From: Zychaea mexicana
Taxonomy: Eukaryota > Mucoromycota > Mucoromycetes > Mucorales > Lichtheimiaceae
Direction of reading: 5' to 3'
Assembly: GCF_025766255.1 (NCBI RefSeq)
Contig: NW_026516772.1
Coordinates: 94,136-158,135 of the forward strand
DNA length: 64,000 nucleotides
Part shown: positions 38,880 to 49,287 of the stretch, in pieces
How the letters are laid out: the number at the start of each line of letters is the position of its first letter
How positions within the stretch are numbered: position 1 is the stretch's first letter
Translations under genes and position numbers: made by a program
Notes under the pieces: model-generated
What the model was told of the DNA's origin: nothing
Seen by the model: only the letters and a program-made list of their open reading frames with translations
Databases searched by the model: none

Positions 38880-39442
38880 TCACGTAAGTCTGACCCGATC
38901 CGATATCTTCAAAGATGTCTCCAAATAAGTAACTTCCTTGACGGATTCAGCTCTAGCAAAGCCAAACCAAGAAGAGCCACTACAATTTTTACCATAATCT
39001 GTCTCATCTCCACTCACTATGGACATGTCGAACAGTTCCTTTGGCGTAGAATAGAAGGATCCCTGGCACACTATTGCGACTGGCGCTTAATAACATGATC
39101 CACAACAACAATAGCAAGAAGAACGTGATGGATTACCTTTATGAAGTTATCAGAGTGATCTACGACGAGAACCCTTTTATTCTGTTCACTAAAGTAGTAT
39201 ATATCAGCTTTTTCACTGGTAGGAGTACGTGACGAACGTCTAAATGAATCATAGTGGTGGTTTCGTTTTAGTAAATGAAGGTGGTGGTCTGTGCGACATG
39301 TTTTGTTGCTGCATAACGAAGAAACAAAAGGATCGATCAGTTTTGGAGGCACGAGAGCAGATGCACAGTGCAAGCTTTTCTTCAATGCTTTAGAAGAAAC
39401 ATCACCAGCAACAGTAATGGCAACAACAACAACTAAAAACAT
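38880..39442 (-). CDS. Putative small secreted protein
   Basis: Model of two exons, 39442-39137 and 39062-38880; 162 residues. The first residues, MFLVVVVAITVAGDVSSKA, read as a signal peptide with possible cleavage after about residue 15-19. The mature part has a few cysteines, two N-glycosylation sequons (NKT, NCS) and no membrane helix. The exons join FIK to GSFYSTPKELFDM in phase, with a GTAATC donor and a CCAG acceptor. I do not recognise the family. It lies beside a transposon insertion and gene fragments, so it could be a young or lineage-specific gene or a relic; expression data would decide. Confidence is limited because the evidence is signal-peptide shape plus a phase-keeping splice. 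Confidence 0.45.
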
Positions 39443-40060
39443 CAGGCCACGGAGATTTTAAAAAAGTCGCGTTTATTACAATCGTCAGTCGAGCAGCCCA
39501 AGTACAGACACGTCAAGTTGCATTGCTCAAGAGAGTAAGAATGAAACAAGGCAAAGTCAACAAAAGTTTATTAAACACAAGACAATTCTGTTTTTTGTAG
39601 ATGACCGGCTTGCGTAAATCCTTCGTTCACCAAGGGACGTTGCCCTCCTTTGTTATCCACGAGCCTCGTTTCCTGGCTGAGCCTACACCTTCAAAGTTCC
39701 TACGAATTGAAAAAAGCATACTTTCCAAAGAGAAAATATTAGGAGATCTGTCAATATTGGAAGATCCACGCACTGGGGCTCTCTCGGCTTCAATAGAAAG
39801 AAAATCGAAATGTACAAAGATGAAGAGGGCATAGTCGTTCGCAAACAGCTATCATTAAGCACTCTTCACTCGGCACATCCGCTAAGACACTAGTCCTGTA
39901 TAAAAATAAAGGTAAAGTTGATAAAAGTGGCCAATGTACGTCAAGATCAGTAACGAATTACTGATTCTCCTGCTTGAACGTACACCACTTTGGGCCATGA
40001 AGGTGGTTAAACCCTCTGTGGTATTCTGCACCGCAATTGGTGAGGTTTATTTCCACATCC
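39443..40060 (+). pseudogene. Gene fragment beside the MULE insertion
   Basis: The plus frame at 39601-39834 reads as protein (SFVHQGTLPSFVIHEPRF; EDPRTGALSASIER). From about 39785 a different frame becomes protein-like (NRKKIEMYKDEEGIVVRKQ) and runs to a stop near 39892. The switch without an intron looks like a frameshift in a former exon. An AG directly before the ATG at 39601, with an in-frame stop there, suggests 39601 was a splice acceptor, so this is an internal exon that lost its gene. Family not recognised. The rest of the interval shows nothing. Confidence 0.35.
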
Positions 40061-40070
40061 GTGGACAACG
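40061..40070 (+). repeat. Target-site duplication, left
   Basis: GTGGACAACG, repeated exactly and in the same orientation at 43670-43679. Each copy lies 15 bp outside the matching inverted repeat, as expected for a transposition footprint; MULEs typically make 8-11-bp duplications. Confidence 0.85.
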
Positions 40071-40085
40071 ATAAGCTCTTGGGGC

Positions 40086-40103
40086 CGCTGAAAAATCCCG
40101 TAG
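40086..40103 (+). repeat. MULE terminal inverted repeat, left
   Basis: CGCTGAAAAATCCCGTAG; its exact reverse complement is at 43637-43654. Confidence 0.85.
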
Positions 40104-40296
40104 ACCTGAACCAGGTAAATATATACCCGGTAAAAAAAACGTCACATCGTTACGATACCCAAATCACCTACCTATAACCATTCGATGTCATGAAAGATCA
40201 GAAAAAGAGATATGTTTAGAGAAAGATAATAATAGTTAAAGCAAATATGCATGTGTCTATGGGAGGTGTATATGTGTAAGTGTGAATTGTTTGTGT

Positions 40297-43200
40297 TTAT
40301 ATATGGCGTGTATGGCGATTGTAATCGCGCCACGTTCTTAGCAAGTTGCGTCTTCTTCGGAAAGTGATGTTGGCTTCGAGATAGGCATCGACTGCATCGT
40401 CATCCAGTGACTGTTGGAAGTCCTGATACTGCTCGACGGACACAACACGCTCATAGTGTGCCGAAGCAGATTCAAAACTTTCCGTTGTTTCTTGTAATTG
40501 CGCTATCAACTCTCGTTGACGGGCGCGGAGACGCTGCATTTGGCGCTCCCAACGCAGGCGCTGATGCTCTTGATCATCGATGATTGTCTCGGTCAAATCA
40601 ATGATATTAAATTGTTGTTGTGTTTGTACGCGAGATCGACGAATCAAAATAAGTGGTTCGTCTTCTTCTTCACTGTCCGTTTGCGGCGGAGCGGTAGTGG
40701 TAACAGTAGCTGTAGTAGCATTAGCAGTAGTAGTGGCGTTGGTAGTGGTATACGTGTAGTAGTCGGTGTTGTAGTAGTGACAATGGCGGCAGCACCTCGT
40801 GAACGATGATGTTCGGCAAGATACTCGTCCAGCGCCATATCTTTGAAAACATTTTCATGGAGCTGGTATGCGGATAAGCAAAATAGTAATGAAAGGATAG
40901 TAGAAGATGCATATTAATAAAAGAAGTTAATAATATCGGTGCTGTAATTGATAGGCAGAATAGAGATAATTTATTGTTAGCCTACCGGTCGTATGCGAAC
41001 AAAGGGGATTGTGCTTTGCCGTTGAATAAAGAATGTGTTGGGGGCAATCTGCCCAAAACCAGAACGGAAGACAAGATGCTTGCAAATCATGTACCGACTT
41101 GATAGATAACTGCTGCAGCCACAGATCCAATTATTGACCGATGGCTGGTAGATAGTCTCGGTTGCTAAATTTTCTGTTCGGCCATACAGCTTTTTCCATG
41201 CACGGGTAAACATCTGATGCCAACGGGTCGCAGAGCGAGAACGAACAGTATCACGGTTGAACTTGTGACGAAGATTAGGGAAATGTCGCGCAACAATCAC
41301 GTATACGAGCAGGTCTAGTCGTGCTCGGTTGAATTGGTGCAAATGATTACGTTTCAAAACCTTCCAATGCGCTTCAATCAACATTGTTGTTTTTCATGCT
41401 GGGATACGGTCTGGAATACTGCTGCGCGCCCATTTTCTCCAAGTAGACGGCTGATACCAATTGCGGTATAGATATATCCAGGCATCTATGTATATCTTTG
41501 TGACGCAAAACATGTAGACTTCTAAGGTAGCAAGCTGATGGATTTGTTCGGCTGTGCGTTGTACAGTACCTATACAGAAAAATCGCTACGATTAACTTAA
41601 GTCATATTATATATATAGAGTAACTCGGTCAAAGATGTGAGACAAACGCGAAGACATTACCATCTGGGATCAAAGGATGTTGGTGATGATGTTTTGTCAT
41701 GAGCGAAACAATATGCTGACGATCCTCTTTTCGACAAATGATCCCAGTACGACCGCCGATAGATGGTGTAAAATGCATATCGACGAAGGGAAAATCTTCT
41801 CGTGCTCGATGGACATTGTATGCAGGTAGGATTCTGCTTTTGTCCTCGGCCAGTTTTTTATCCACTGACCGTTGCATATGCCAGAGGCAAAGGCGCAGTC
41901 GTGATTGTCCCCATACGCCCTCGATAGCATTCATCTGTGCCGCATCTTTATCCGAGAACATGAACGAAGGATCAAATCCGTCTTCCTTTAGTTGACCGAA
42001 AAACTCTGTAAGAGTTTCGGTCTTGGTCAAAGGTCCAGCCTCACGGAAGCCATGGTAGACCAAGTACGCGATGGGATACCCAACACCATTCACATTGGCG
42101 ATTATCCCAAACAGCTCGGAGCCAGCACGATTTGTTTTGTAAGTCGAATCGATGCAGTACTCCTCCACATACTCGCACCCAACCAACAAAGAGAAAAGCG
42201 GAGTTACGAAACCAAATGCACAGACTTCAAAAGTATTCTTCCAAAACACCTAGGATTTATCATCGTTGTATAAGATACTAGATACTACATGCTACCTAAT
42301 ATTACCTTTTTTTGTCGCTCATAGAGCAGAACAGCTCACAAAGCAAAGGCTAGGTTCATATGTTAGGATTCTAATATAATACGTACCTCGCGAAATCCTT
42401 GATTGCGGTATTTTTCGACGACGAGCTTTGAGGATATCATTTGATCGTCGTTGAGGTGGTACTCGCTCTTTAAAGTCTCATGCCACCAATAGTAGACTTG
42501 CATTGGCGTAACATCCGAACCAGGAAAAAGGACAACAACTTCTTGGTACAGATCAGAGGAATTCGTAAGAAGCGCTCTGCTTTGAATATGGCTTCGGACG
42601 TTGCAGGCACAGGGTTACGTGGTGACGGATCAGTACCGACACGTTCGTGTTCTGAGTGGGTAATTGACAGCTCCACATAACCGAGGGCTTTCTTGACGGT
42701 GCCTCTAATACGGCCACCACAACAAAATGTGGGCATTCGCTTGGTCAAACGCTGGCGCTCTGCTGCAGGAAGAGGATTCAAAAAAGTCTCGGATCGAGAG
42801 CAGTAAGCCGTGAACGAGATGTCGCGAGAGAGAGAAGGATCACCAACATTTTTTCCAATATAGTGGTAGCCATCCAACTGTTCAATTCTTTCGATGCCGT
42901 TTTCGTTCTTCAATTTCAATTCCGGATCGATACAGATGTAGCCGGTAAACTCGTAAACCTACAATAAAACAAATAAATAAACATGTACGGAAGCAGTTAT
43001 GTAAGTGGTTACTTCCAACATACAACTTCTTCATGGTCGTTCTCGTATTCTGAAAAAATCGGATAGTGATCCGGCAAATCGTCCAGAAACACCATTCGGT
43101 CGAGTGCAACGCGCTCACGAGGAGTCGCATTTTCACGACACGCAATGCAAGTCAAGTAAGGCCTGGTACGTCCGAGAAAATGCGTGCCTTCACGTGTCTT

Positions 43201-43350
43201 GCGGCAATCAGTACACTTGTACTGTCCGATTTCGCTAAACCTGCCAGCATTACGAGCCTCGCGTACGGTCGTAACCGAGTCGGAGTGAGTACTATCGTTG
43301 ATTACTGTAATGTTAGGAGTAGCAGCGATGGTGGAGTTACTGTTGTTCAT
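40297..43350 (-). pseudogene. MULE transposase gene with SWIM finger, decaying
   Basis: Exons: 43350-43024, 42958-42387, 42249-41661, 41569-40986, 40862-40297. The N-terminus has a Cys2-Cys2 finger (YKCTDCRK and CIACRE). Next comes GTDPSPRNPVP and VTPMQVYYWWHE. The third exon is the DDE core: CIDSTYKTNRAGSELFG, IIANVNGVGYPIAYLVYHG, FMFSDKDAAQMNAI and CLWHMQRSVDKKL. The fourth carries the SWIM finger ICGCSSYLSSRYMICKHL. The fifth is acidic then coiled coil, with a SUMO-interaction-like IIDLTET. Two lesions are visible. A one-base frameshift lies near 42599-42612: the frame must change between PVPA and NVRSHIQSRALL. An in-frame TGA lies at 41394-41396. A further frame change at about 40690-40760 could be a second shift or a 44-bp intron. 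Splice sites are still good, so inactivation looks recent. The role, when intact, is DNA transposition in the nucleus. Confidence 0.85.
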
Positions 43351-43636
43351 TTTAATGAAGTAGAGGGAAAGAGAAGGAACGAGAAACAAATACAAGCCTC
43401 TTTTTTTTAAGAGCAATAAGCATTCAAACTCCCCGAGCAATATATTATAGACTAGGATCCCATTTGTATCACATGTAGATTACTATTTTTAGCAATAGAA
43501 TGATTCTCATCATGTATTCTATACATCTCTTACTTATAAATAACTGACATTATACCTCTCTATTGCTGTTTTTCGAAATCTAAGTAAAATATCATGTTTT
43601 TTTTTTCGCTCGGATACATGTTTTACCGAAAGAAAG

Positions 43637-43654
43637 CTACGGGATTTTTCAGCG
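43637..43654 (-). repeat. MULE terminal inverted repeat, right
   Basis: Reverse complement of 40086-40103 without mismatch. Confidence 0.85.
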
Positions 43655-43669
43655 TCTCCTATGATTCCT

Positions 43670-43679
43670 GTGGACAACG
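43670..43679 (+). repeat. Target-site duplication, right
   Basis: GTGGACAACG, identical to 40061-40070; see that entry. Confidence 0.85.
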
Positions 43680-44181
43680 GGTCTGTCATCTTCTGAAGCC
43701 ATGCTGCTTCACGTCAGCATTACCTGTGCAATGTAAACGCTCGCCCCACCAATTTGGCCGGCTCCTGTGAGGTTTTGCGCTTGCTTAAATTTTCTTAAAC
43801 TTGCCTCTTGTCAAATCAATCCAGGATTATATCGAGATTGTGTGTTGTAACGCCAAACGCTGTGATCTTTCTGAAAGAAGTTTGAGCTACATGTTTCCTC
43901 CAAAGTCTCTGTGTGCCACCAGCTAGCTGTTCAAAGAGAGGGTATATAGTTTGAAGGGCTTTCCGCAGAGGCTTACTTGGTAGATACCCGAGCATCTGCT
44001 TGCCGCTTATATATAAGCCCACGCCAACTTTCTAACAATAAATGAGCAGACTAAAGAAGAACCGTGCACAGATGATGATGGTAATAAGGATCATCAGCTT
44101 CAAAGTACACAATGTATTTACAGTTTTGATCTATCAATTACATACGCTAAAAGGCATGATACATATAATATACACTGAAAG
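43680..44181. other. Intergenic with one orphan frame
   Basis: The minus frame at 44022-43816 (SGKQMLGYLPSKPLRKALQT; LFEQLAGGTQRLWRKH) is coding-like for about 65 residues with no recognised motif and no partner exon. It may be a relic. Otherwise nothing seen. Confidence 0.35.
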
Positions 44182-44556
44182 CTATGACTCTCGTTTCTTG
44201 GTTTGGGGTGAAGCACGCTCATTTGCTCCTGACCAATCGAGTGGTGATTTCTTATCCTCGGTCTCCTTGCTCATCTCCTTCATTTCATTCTTGGGATCCA
44301 CCGTAGATGGATCGAATGCCGTATCTGTTTCTTTTATTTCATCTGTGGAGGCCGACGTTGCTTGTGTGGTTTCATTGTATGGTTTGGTGGCCTTTTTCCC
44401 TTTAATGTCTTCGGTCACGGATCCCTCCTCTTCCTGTCCTCTTCCCTGCCCTTTGCTGCTCGTGAAGGCCGGTGTGGATCGATGGATGGCACGTCGACTG
44501 GTGGCATATAAATACTGATTAATAATGGTTGCGGCAGAAGTAGTAGAGCGTTGCAT
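44182..44556 (-). CDS. Small probably mitochondrial protein, unrecognised
   Basis: A single exon of 124 residues. The N-terminus MQRSTTSAATIINQYLYATS followed by RRAIHRSTPAF is rich in Arg/Ser/Thr, lacks acidic residues and has the look of a mitochondrial presequence with possible cleavage after the RR/HR region. The rest is hydrophilic and charged: Lys/Glu/Thr/Ser-rich with KGKKATKPYNETT, ending SPLDWSGANERASPQTKKRE. The Pro-x-Asp-Trp-Ser end may be the conserved part. No membrane helix, no known domain. The start is the only ATG before the presequence-like stretch and is preceded by an AT-rich leader. Family and function unknown. Confidence 0.6.
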   Translation of the reverse strand: MQRSTTSAATIINQYLYATSRRAIHRSTPAFTSSKGQGRGQEEEGSVTEDIKGKKATKPYNETTQATSASTDEIKETDTAFDPSTVDPKNEMKEMSKETEDKKSPLDWSGANERASPQTKKRES

Positions 44557-44742
44557 TGCGTTTTAGACAAGAGATAAAAAGAAAACGTAGAAAAGAAATG
44601 GCATTATATACAGAAATTTGTAGCCAATAAATTGTTCCGAAACAATGACATGCAATCATGCAGACGTCATGATAATCGTTATGCGTTTTCCATTCCGACG
44701 GTCGTGCTGTGTTTAATATGCAGGGCCGTAACTGTAACTATG

Positions 44743-44788
<46 letters not shown>

Positions 44789-46240
44789 AATATCAACTTG
44801 GCTCGGGAAGGTACTTCCTCTGAGCTGGCAATTTCCTTTACATCGCTACTAAATCTATATAGTAACTAGCAGCTCGCTCATTTACGTTTCAATAAAAACA
44901 CACTCTTCGACCCTACCGATTTACTGAGAACTTACGCTATTCATTGATTCTCCGTATTTGTACGTTTGTCACTTCGATTCCAAAAAGTAATAAATTAGTA
45001 TACAGGGGCATGCAGCATAATCAGTTCATCCATTAAAATATAAGAAGAAAACAAACAAAACCAATAGTGCTGATCCTTTCTCTTATTCCATCGATATCAG
45101 CAAAAACAATAGCATTTCCAAGAATCGTAGTACAGTAGTCGAGGTTGTAGTTGACATGATAGCCTTAAATCCTACAAGATTTAGTGTCAAATAAGTAAAT
45201 TTCTATTTGATGCTGCCTTTCTAGGAACCGTTACACCAATTATCAACTTAAATATTACATACTACAAGTTGATGTAAACAATTGCACAAGCCCAGACAAA
45301 CCTTTGGTTTATTGTCAACTGAAAATTGTCGAATAAACGAATGCTATTTGATCTCAGTGAATATTAGGGCCGTTCATTGCTAAACATTAGTAAATCTGCC
45401 TTGTAAATTGGGGAACATTTAGGTATATGAATTAATAAGGCGAGTGTATTATTTTGTTGCAGTGGTCGATGTGTATGATATCTATACCGGCAAAAGATTG
45501 AAGTAAGAGAGGGATTGGATTTATAGGAGGAGAAATCAACGGGTGGCCTCTGCATGTACTTCAAATATACTTGTTGTCCTTCTGCACAATATTAACCCAG
45601 GCGCTTCAATACAGATTGATGCGCTTTTACGAAGGAATACGCTCGTGATATGCGCTACTGATCCAAACAATCCCTTATTACGTTTTGACCAAAAAACGCG
45701 ATAGTAGAGTAACCCAAAATCAGCACTCCATAGATAGTAACGCCTCTCTAAGCTAGTAGAGGTCGTGATGGGAGACCAAAGCACCGTTTTCTCTCCACCA
45801 ATAACGAAACGAAGAAAAACGAAGCATTTCTCGCTAGTCTAGCCAAAGCTTCATGGAGCGTTTCGTGTTCACAGTGTGTTTCTTACAGTATATTCGGTTA
45901 CAACACACTTCAACATAGCTTAGAAGACTGTGTGTAGTACTGCAGACTGTTCGCATAGCTAGTATATTAGATGATAGTAGGATATTTTTTATTGTATAGA
46001 TTATTAAAGAGAAGTTTAGGTCAAAATATATACTCCCATTAGAGCGGTATAACAAATTCAAAGAGGCAGAAATAAACCAACACACGCTTTTTCTAGGGGT
46101 GAAAAGAAAAAAGAAAAGAGAAATTACAGCAAATATATAGATACAAAAACCAAAGAAAATAGAGAATAATATAAGAGGAAAGGAAATTGGGATGTGATGG
46201 AAAGGAGGAGTATTATATCAGAATTATAGGAGGGGCTAGT
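44557..46240. other. Intergenic with orphan frames
   Basis: Holds the (CTA)n repeat. The minus frames at 45784-45536 and 45564-45364 look weakly coding (YYLWSADFGLLYYRVFWSKR) and may be successive pieces of one decayed gene, but no start, splice link or motif supports a call. The right end is the 3' flank of the seven-helix gene. Confidence 0.35.
44742..44788. repeat. (CTA)n microsatellite
   Basis: About 15-16 uninterrupted CTA units; intergenic, upstream of the 44556 gene on its own strand. Confidence 0.9.
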
Positions 46241-48630
46241 TTACTTGCGATCAGGCGATCGATACAACCAATCAGTGACCATGCGCTCACGACCTGGACC
46301 AACATCCGAAGTGTCGATGGCAGGAGGGAGAGGAGGGGCCTGTTGATATCCAAGATTGGCACCAGGATCACCGCCAGTTGTACCAGCGTGTCTCGAAGCA
46401 GTCGTATCATCGTGGTAGTCGCTGACATCGTACTCGCTTCGACCATCCTCATTATTCCGATACCCACCCGGAGACAACGGATTGTTACGCGATGGAGGTA
46501 TCGGCTGCATGGGGTAGTCGCTATACGCATCCGAGTGGGTTGGCGTATTGTAACGCGTCGTGGATGGCGACGACGGCTGCTGAGGATGTCTTGGGTCAAC
46601 CATAGAAAACACAATCGATTGGCTGCTATACGGATCTTCTACCGACACATTGCGATTGTAGCCCGGGTTAGCAGCCGAGGATGTCAAGGGGACACCTTCC
46701 GTGCCGATCGACGGCGGATAATCGACATTGATGGGCGACATGGCGCGCATAAAGACACCGCTGCCATTGTTGGCTTCAGCATGGTTTTGATAATGGTGAG
46801 GATCGGATGCAAACGTGGCGCCACCATCGGGCGAAGTGGGCTGTTGATATTTCTCGCTTCCGTACTGAGCAGGAAGAGGTGGCTGGCTGTTATTCATGTT
46901 ATCGCCTCCTCGGTTACTGATAAAGTTGGTAATGCGCTGGCTCAAGGGTCGGCTGTTGTTGGTTGTCGTAGCGGCAGTTGTCATTTCCATATCGTTTTTG
47001 GAGTGTTGGAATTCCGACTCCTGGCCAGATCTGCTCGCGGTGGTATTCTGCGGGGAGGTGGCGCTGCGGCGTGGATGGAAAATGGAGATCTGCAACGAAA
47101 AATACATGTTAGTCCCCAGTATCCATAGTTAGAGATTGAGCGCGAAGGCACGTACAAAGAGAAGCCATAAAAAGACGATGCCCATGTTGACGTTGGCGAT
47201 CAGCAGATCACATGCGAATTTATTTGTGTTGATGGTCATGGATTCTGTCAAACCATCTGCACAGAGGATAACAAAGCAGGCGCCATAGATGAAGAGGATG
47301 ACGGTGAGGATGATGTTCATTTCCTTAAAGTAGGACAGACGGTTGATGATGGCGTTGGTGGTGGCGCCTGCCTTGTTCCGACGCGATGCTGCAATGATAC
47401 GCTTGAAGCGAAAGTTCGAACGGATGCCCAAAGCTGCTGTGATCAAAACTGTTTGGTGCGCAAAAAAAAAAAAGTTTTTGGGTTGTTAATTTAAACTTTG
47501 CCTCTCCGCTTTTGCATATGTGGGATTCCAACCATTCGAATCAAGTTACCTTCACCACCATAGGCCAGCTGTGGCACAATCTCGCTCAAGTACTCGTCGT
47601 TCCGGAAGCGCCATTGAAGCACGGGGAACATGGCAACACTGCCCAGGGCCCTGGATTTATACAGTTTATATGAATGGGTGTGGTGGCACACGTTATTATT
47701 GTTCTTGTATTATTAGAGGATGCATATGCTGAGTTTGGATGATATGTGTGTGTGTGCCCTTGTGCAACGTCAAGACGCATTCACACACACACACACACAC
47801 TCTCTCTCTCTCTCTCTCTTTAGACGCAAAAACCAAGAGGAAAAGACGACGTACCAAATGATATAGAACTTGAACTCGAACGAGCCCATGAAGCTCTTTT
47901 TGGCGACGCTGTTCGAGAGGTAGTTCCAGAAGCACTGCATGAGGAAAAAGACGCCCGTGTGAAATGCGAACGTGATGCACTGGAGATAGTTCATTGCCTA
48001 AATCACAACTTTTGTGAGTGGGATGCTGCTTCCAGGAAGAGTGTGGCAGACAGTGCGGCCTGTGACACCAACAATTATCTCCATGGTAAGACAATCCAGG
48101 GCGTCTCTTTCTTTCATTCCAATCCCCCTCTCTTCGCCGTACACAATGTAACATTTGTGCACGGTTCTCGCTTGTACGATATTCCAAGCACCATACATAC
48201 CTGCACGGGCTTCTGAAGGTTGGGCGACCAAAGATCGTAAGGCTTTTGGATGATGCTGCCTGAGGGTAGCACCACGAATCCTTCTGTGTACTTTACATAC
48301 GTTGAAAAGAAGTCTATCCGGTCCTCGCAATGAGTGTCTCACTCTTTCTCTTAGAGCTTGGAACGTGATAGCCGAGAAAGATACTTTACCTACTATTGCT
48401 TGGGTCGTCATCATAATAAACATAAGTAATGTCAGAATACTACGCAGCTCGCCCGCAATGATCTTTGAGAACCGTAGACAGCGGAAGCGATCATTGTGCC
48501 AGACGCTGTAGACGAGGTAGACTGTGATATAGACATCAAGAGTGGCTCGCTCTGTGTTGGTTATATTGCAGAAAAGGTTAAATACACAGAGTTGGCGGTG
48601 GTGATAGTTAGTGTCGTTGTCAGCGTTCAT
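46241..48630 (-). CDS. Seven-helix membrane protein with long cytosolic tail
   Basis: Six exons: 48630-48394, 48290-48201, 47997-47855, 47650-47550, 47448-47156, 47089-46241; 570 residues. Hydrophobic segments in order: TLDVYITVYLVYSVW; SILTLLMFIMMTTQAIYT; LQCITFAFHTGVFFLMQCFW; FKFYIIWALGSVAMFPVLQW; LAYGGEGVLITAALGI; NIILTVILFIYGACFVILCA; LLIANVNMGIVFLWLLFISIF. After the seventh comes a tail of about 275 residues rich in Pro/Ser/Asn/Gln, typical of a cytosolic regulatory tail. A basic loop (RFKRIIAASRRNKAG) lies between helices 5 and 6, where G-protein receptors bind their partners. The topology resembles a GPCR, but I recognise no specific family and other seven-helix families are possible. 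The exon 1/2 join uses donor GTAGGT so that TTQAI continues into YTEGFVVLP. It is divergent from the surface-protein gene at 49288. Confidence 0.75.
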
Positions 48631-49287
48631 ATAAGACTGGTTGGTTGGGCGATACGATAATTACCTACGTATGAAAAATCACTTTATAGAGAGAGAAGAC
48701 GATCAGACACCTCTTCGCGCGCGATACGGGTAGTTTAATTAAAAGAGGCGTACCTGAGGTGAGTCATGGGCAGCGAAAAGAAGTTTTATTTTCTTTTTAT
48801 TATATTGTTTTTTGGCGCCAAAAAGGAACGGTCGAGGGGAGAAGGAAAGGAAAGAAAGGATATGGTTGAGAGGAAGCGGAAGAGGGAGAAAAAGGGAAAG
48901 AGAAGAGAGAGAGCGAGAGGTGATGGACCGATTCGTTCGCCACGAATTATATGGCTTGGACGATGCTGTGCGACCCTCTATCTGGGATACCTGCTCTTCT
49001 TCTTGTTCTTCCTCTTCTTTGGCCCTTGCACACACTGCGGGAACGAACGGCGCAAGCAAGGGCCTCTTTCCTTTCTTTTGACTTGCCGACACGAGCGTGC
49101 ATGCCTAATCAAGATGGCATGGCTGAGCTCCAAATGCTCGAACTGCTCTCCCATAAAAGGAAAGTCCATAACTCCCCCCCTCTCTCTCTCGCTCTCCGCT
49201 TCTATTTATTGTCTTACTTATACCCGACCTGTTCTTCCTCTTTCCTTCGTTCTTCTTCTCCCTTCACCAACACTTCTTTTTCAAAAC
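48631..49287. promoter_or_regulatory. Divergent promoter region
   Basis: Shared upstream region of the seven-helix gene (-) and the Cys-rich surface-protein gene (+). It contains a purine-rich block (48830-48930) and a pyrimidine-rich leader (49170-49287) directly before the ATG. A plus frame runs through it in phase with the surface protein, but its composition is not protein-like. Confidence 0.5.

Larger units (their letters stand above)
40071..43669 (-). mobile_element. Mutator-like (MULE) DNA transposon, 3.6 kb
   Basis: Defined by an exact 10-bp direct repeat at both borders, an 18-bp perfect inverted repeat 15 bp inside each border, and an internal gene for a MULE-type transposase with a SWIM zinc finger. 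The outermost 15 bp of the two ends match only partly (6 of 15), and inner similarity continues weakly (CGGTAAAA at both ends). MULEs move by cut-and-paste using the DDE transposase they encode. The transposase here carries an in-frame stop and a frameshift, so this copy is probably no longer autonomous, while the intact target duplication argues that the insertion is not very old. Confidence 0.85.

Noticed and set aside
41629..42249. Reading the third transposase exon as a complete small gene
   Set aside because: The frame starts at a splice acceptor, not an ATG, and its homology continues in the neighbouring exons.
48766..49287. N-terminal extension of the surface protein to 373 residues
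   Set aside because: The upstream in-frame part is Lys/Arg/Leu-rich translation of a purine/pyrimidine leader, and the signal peptide begins at 49288.
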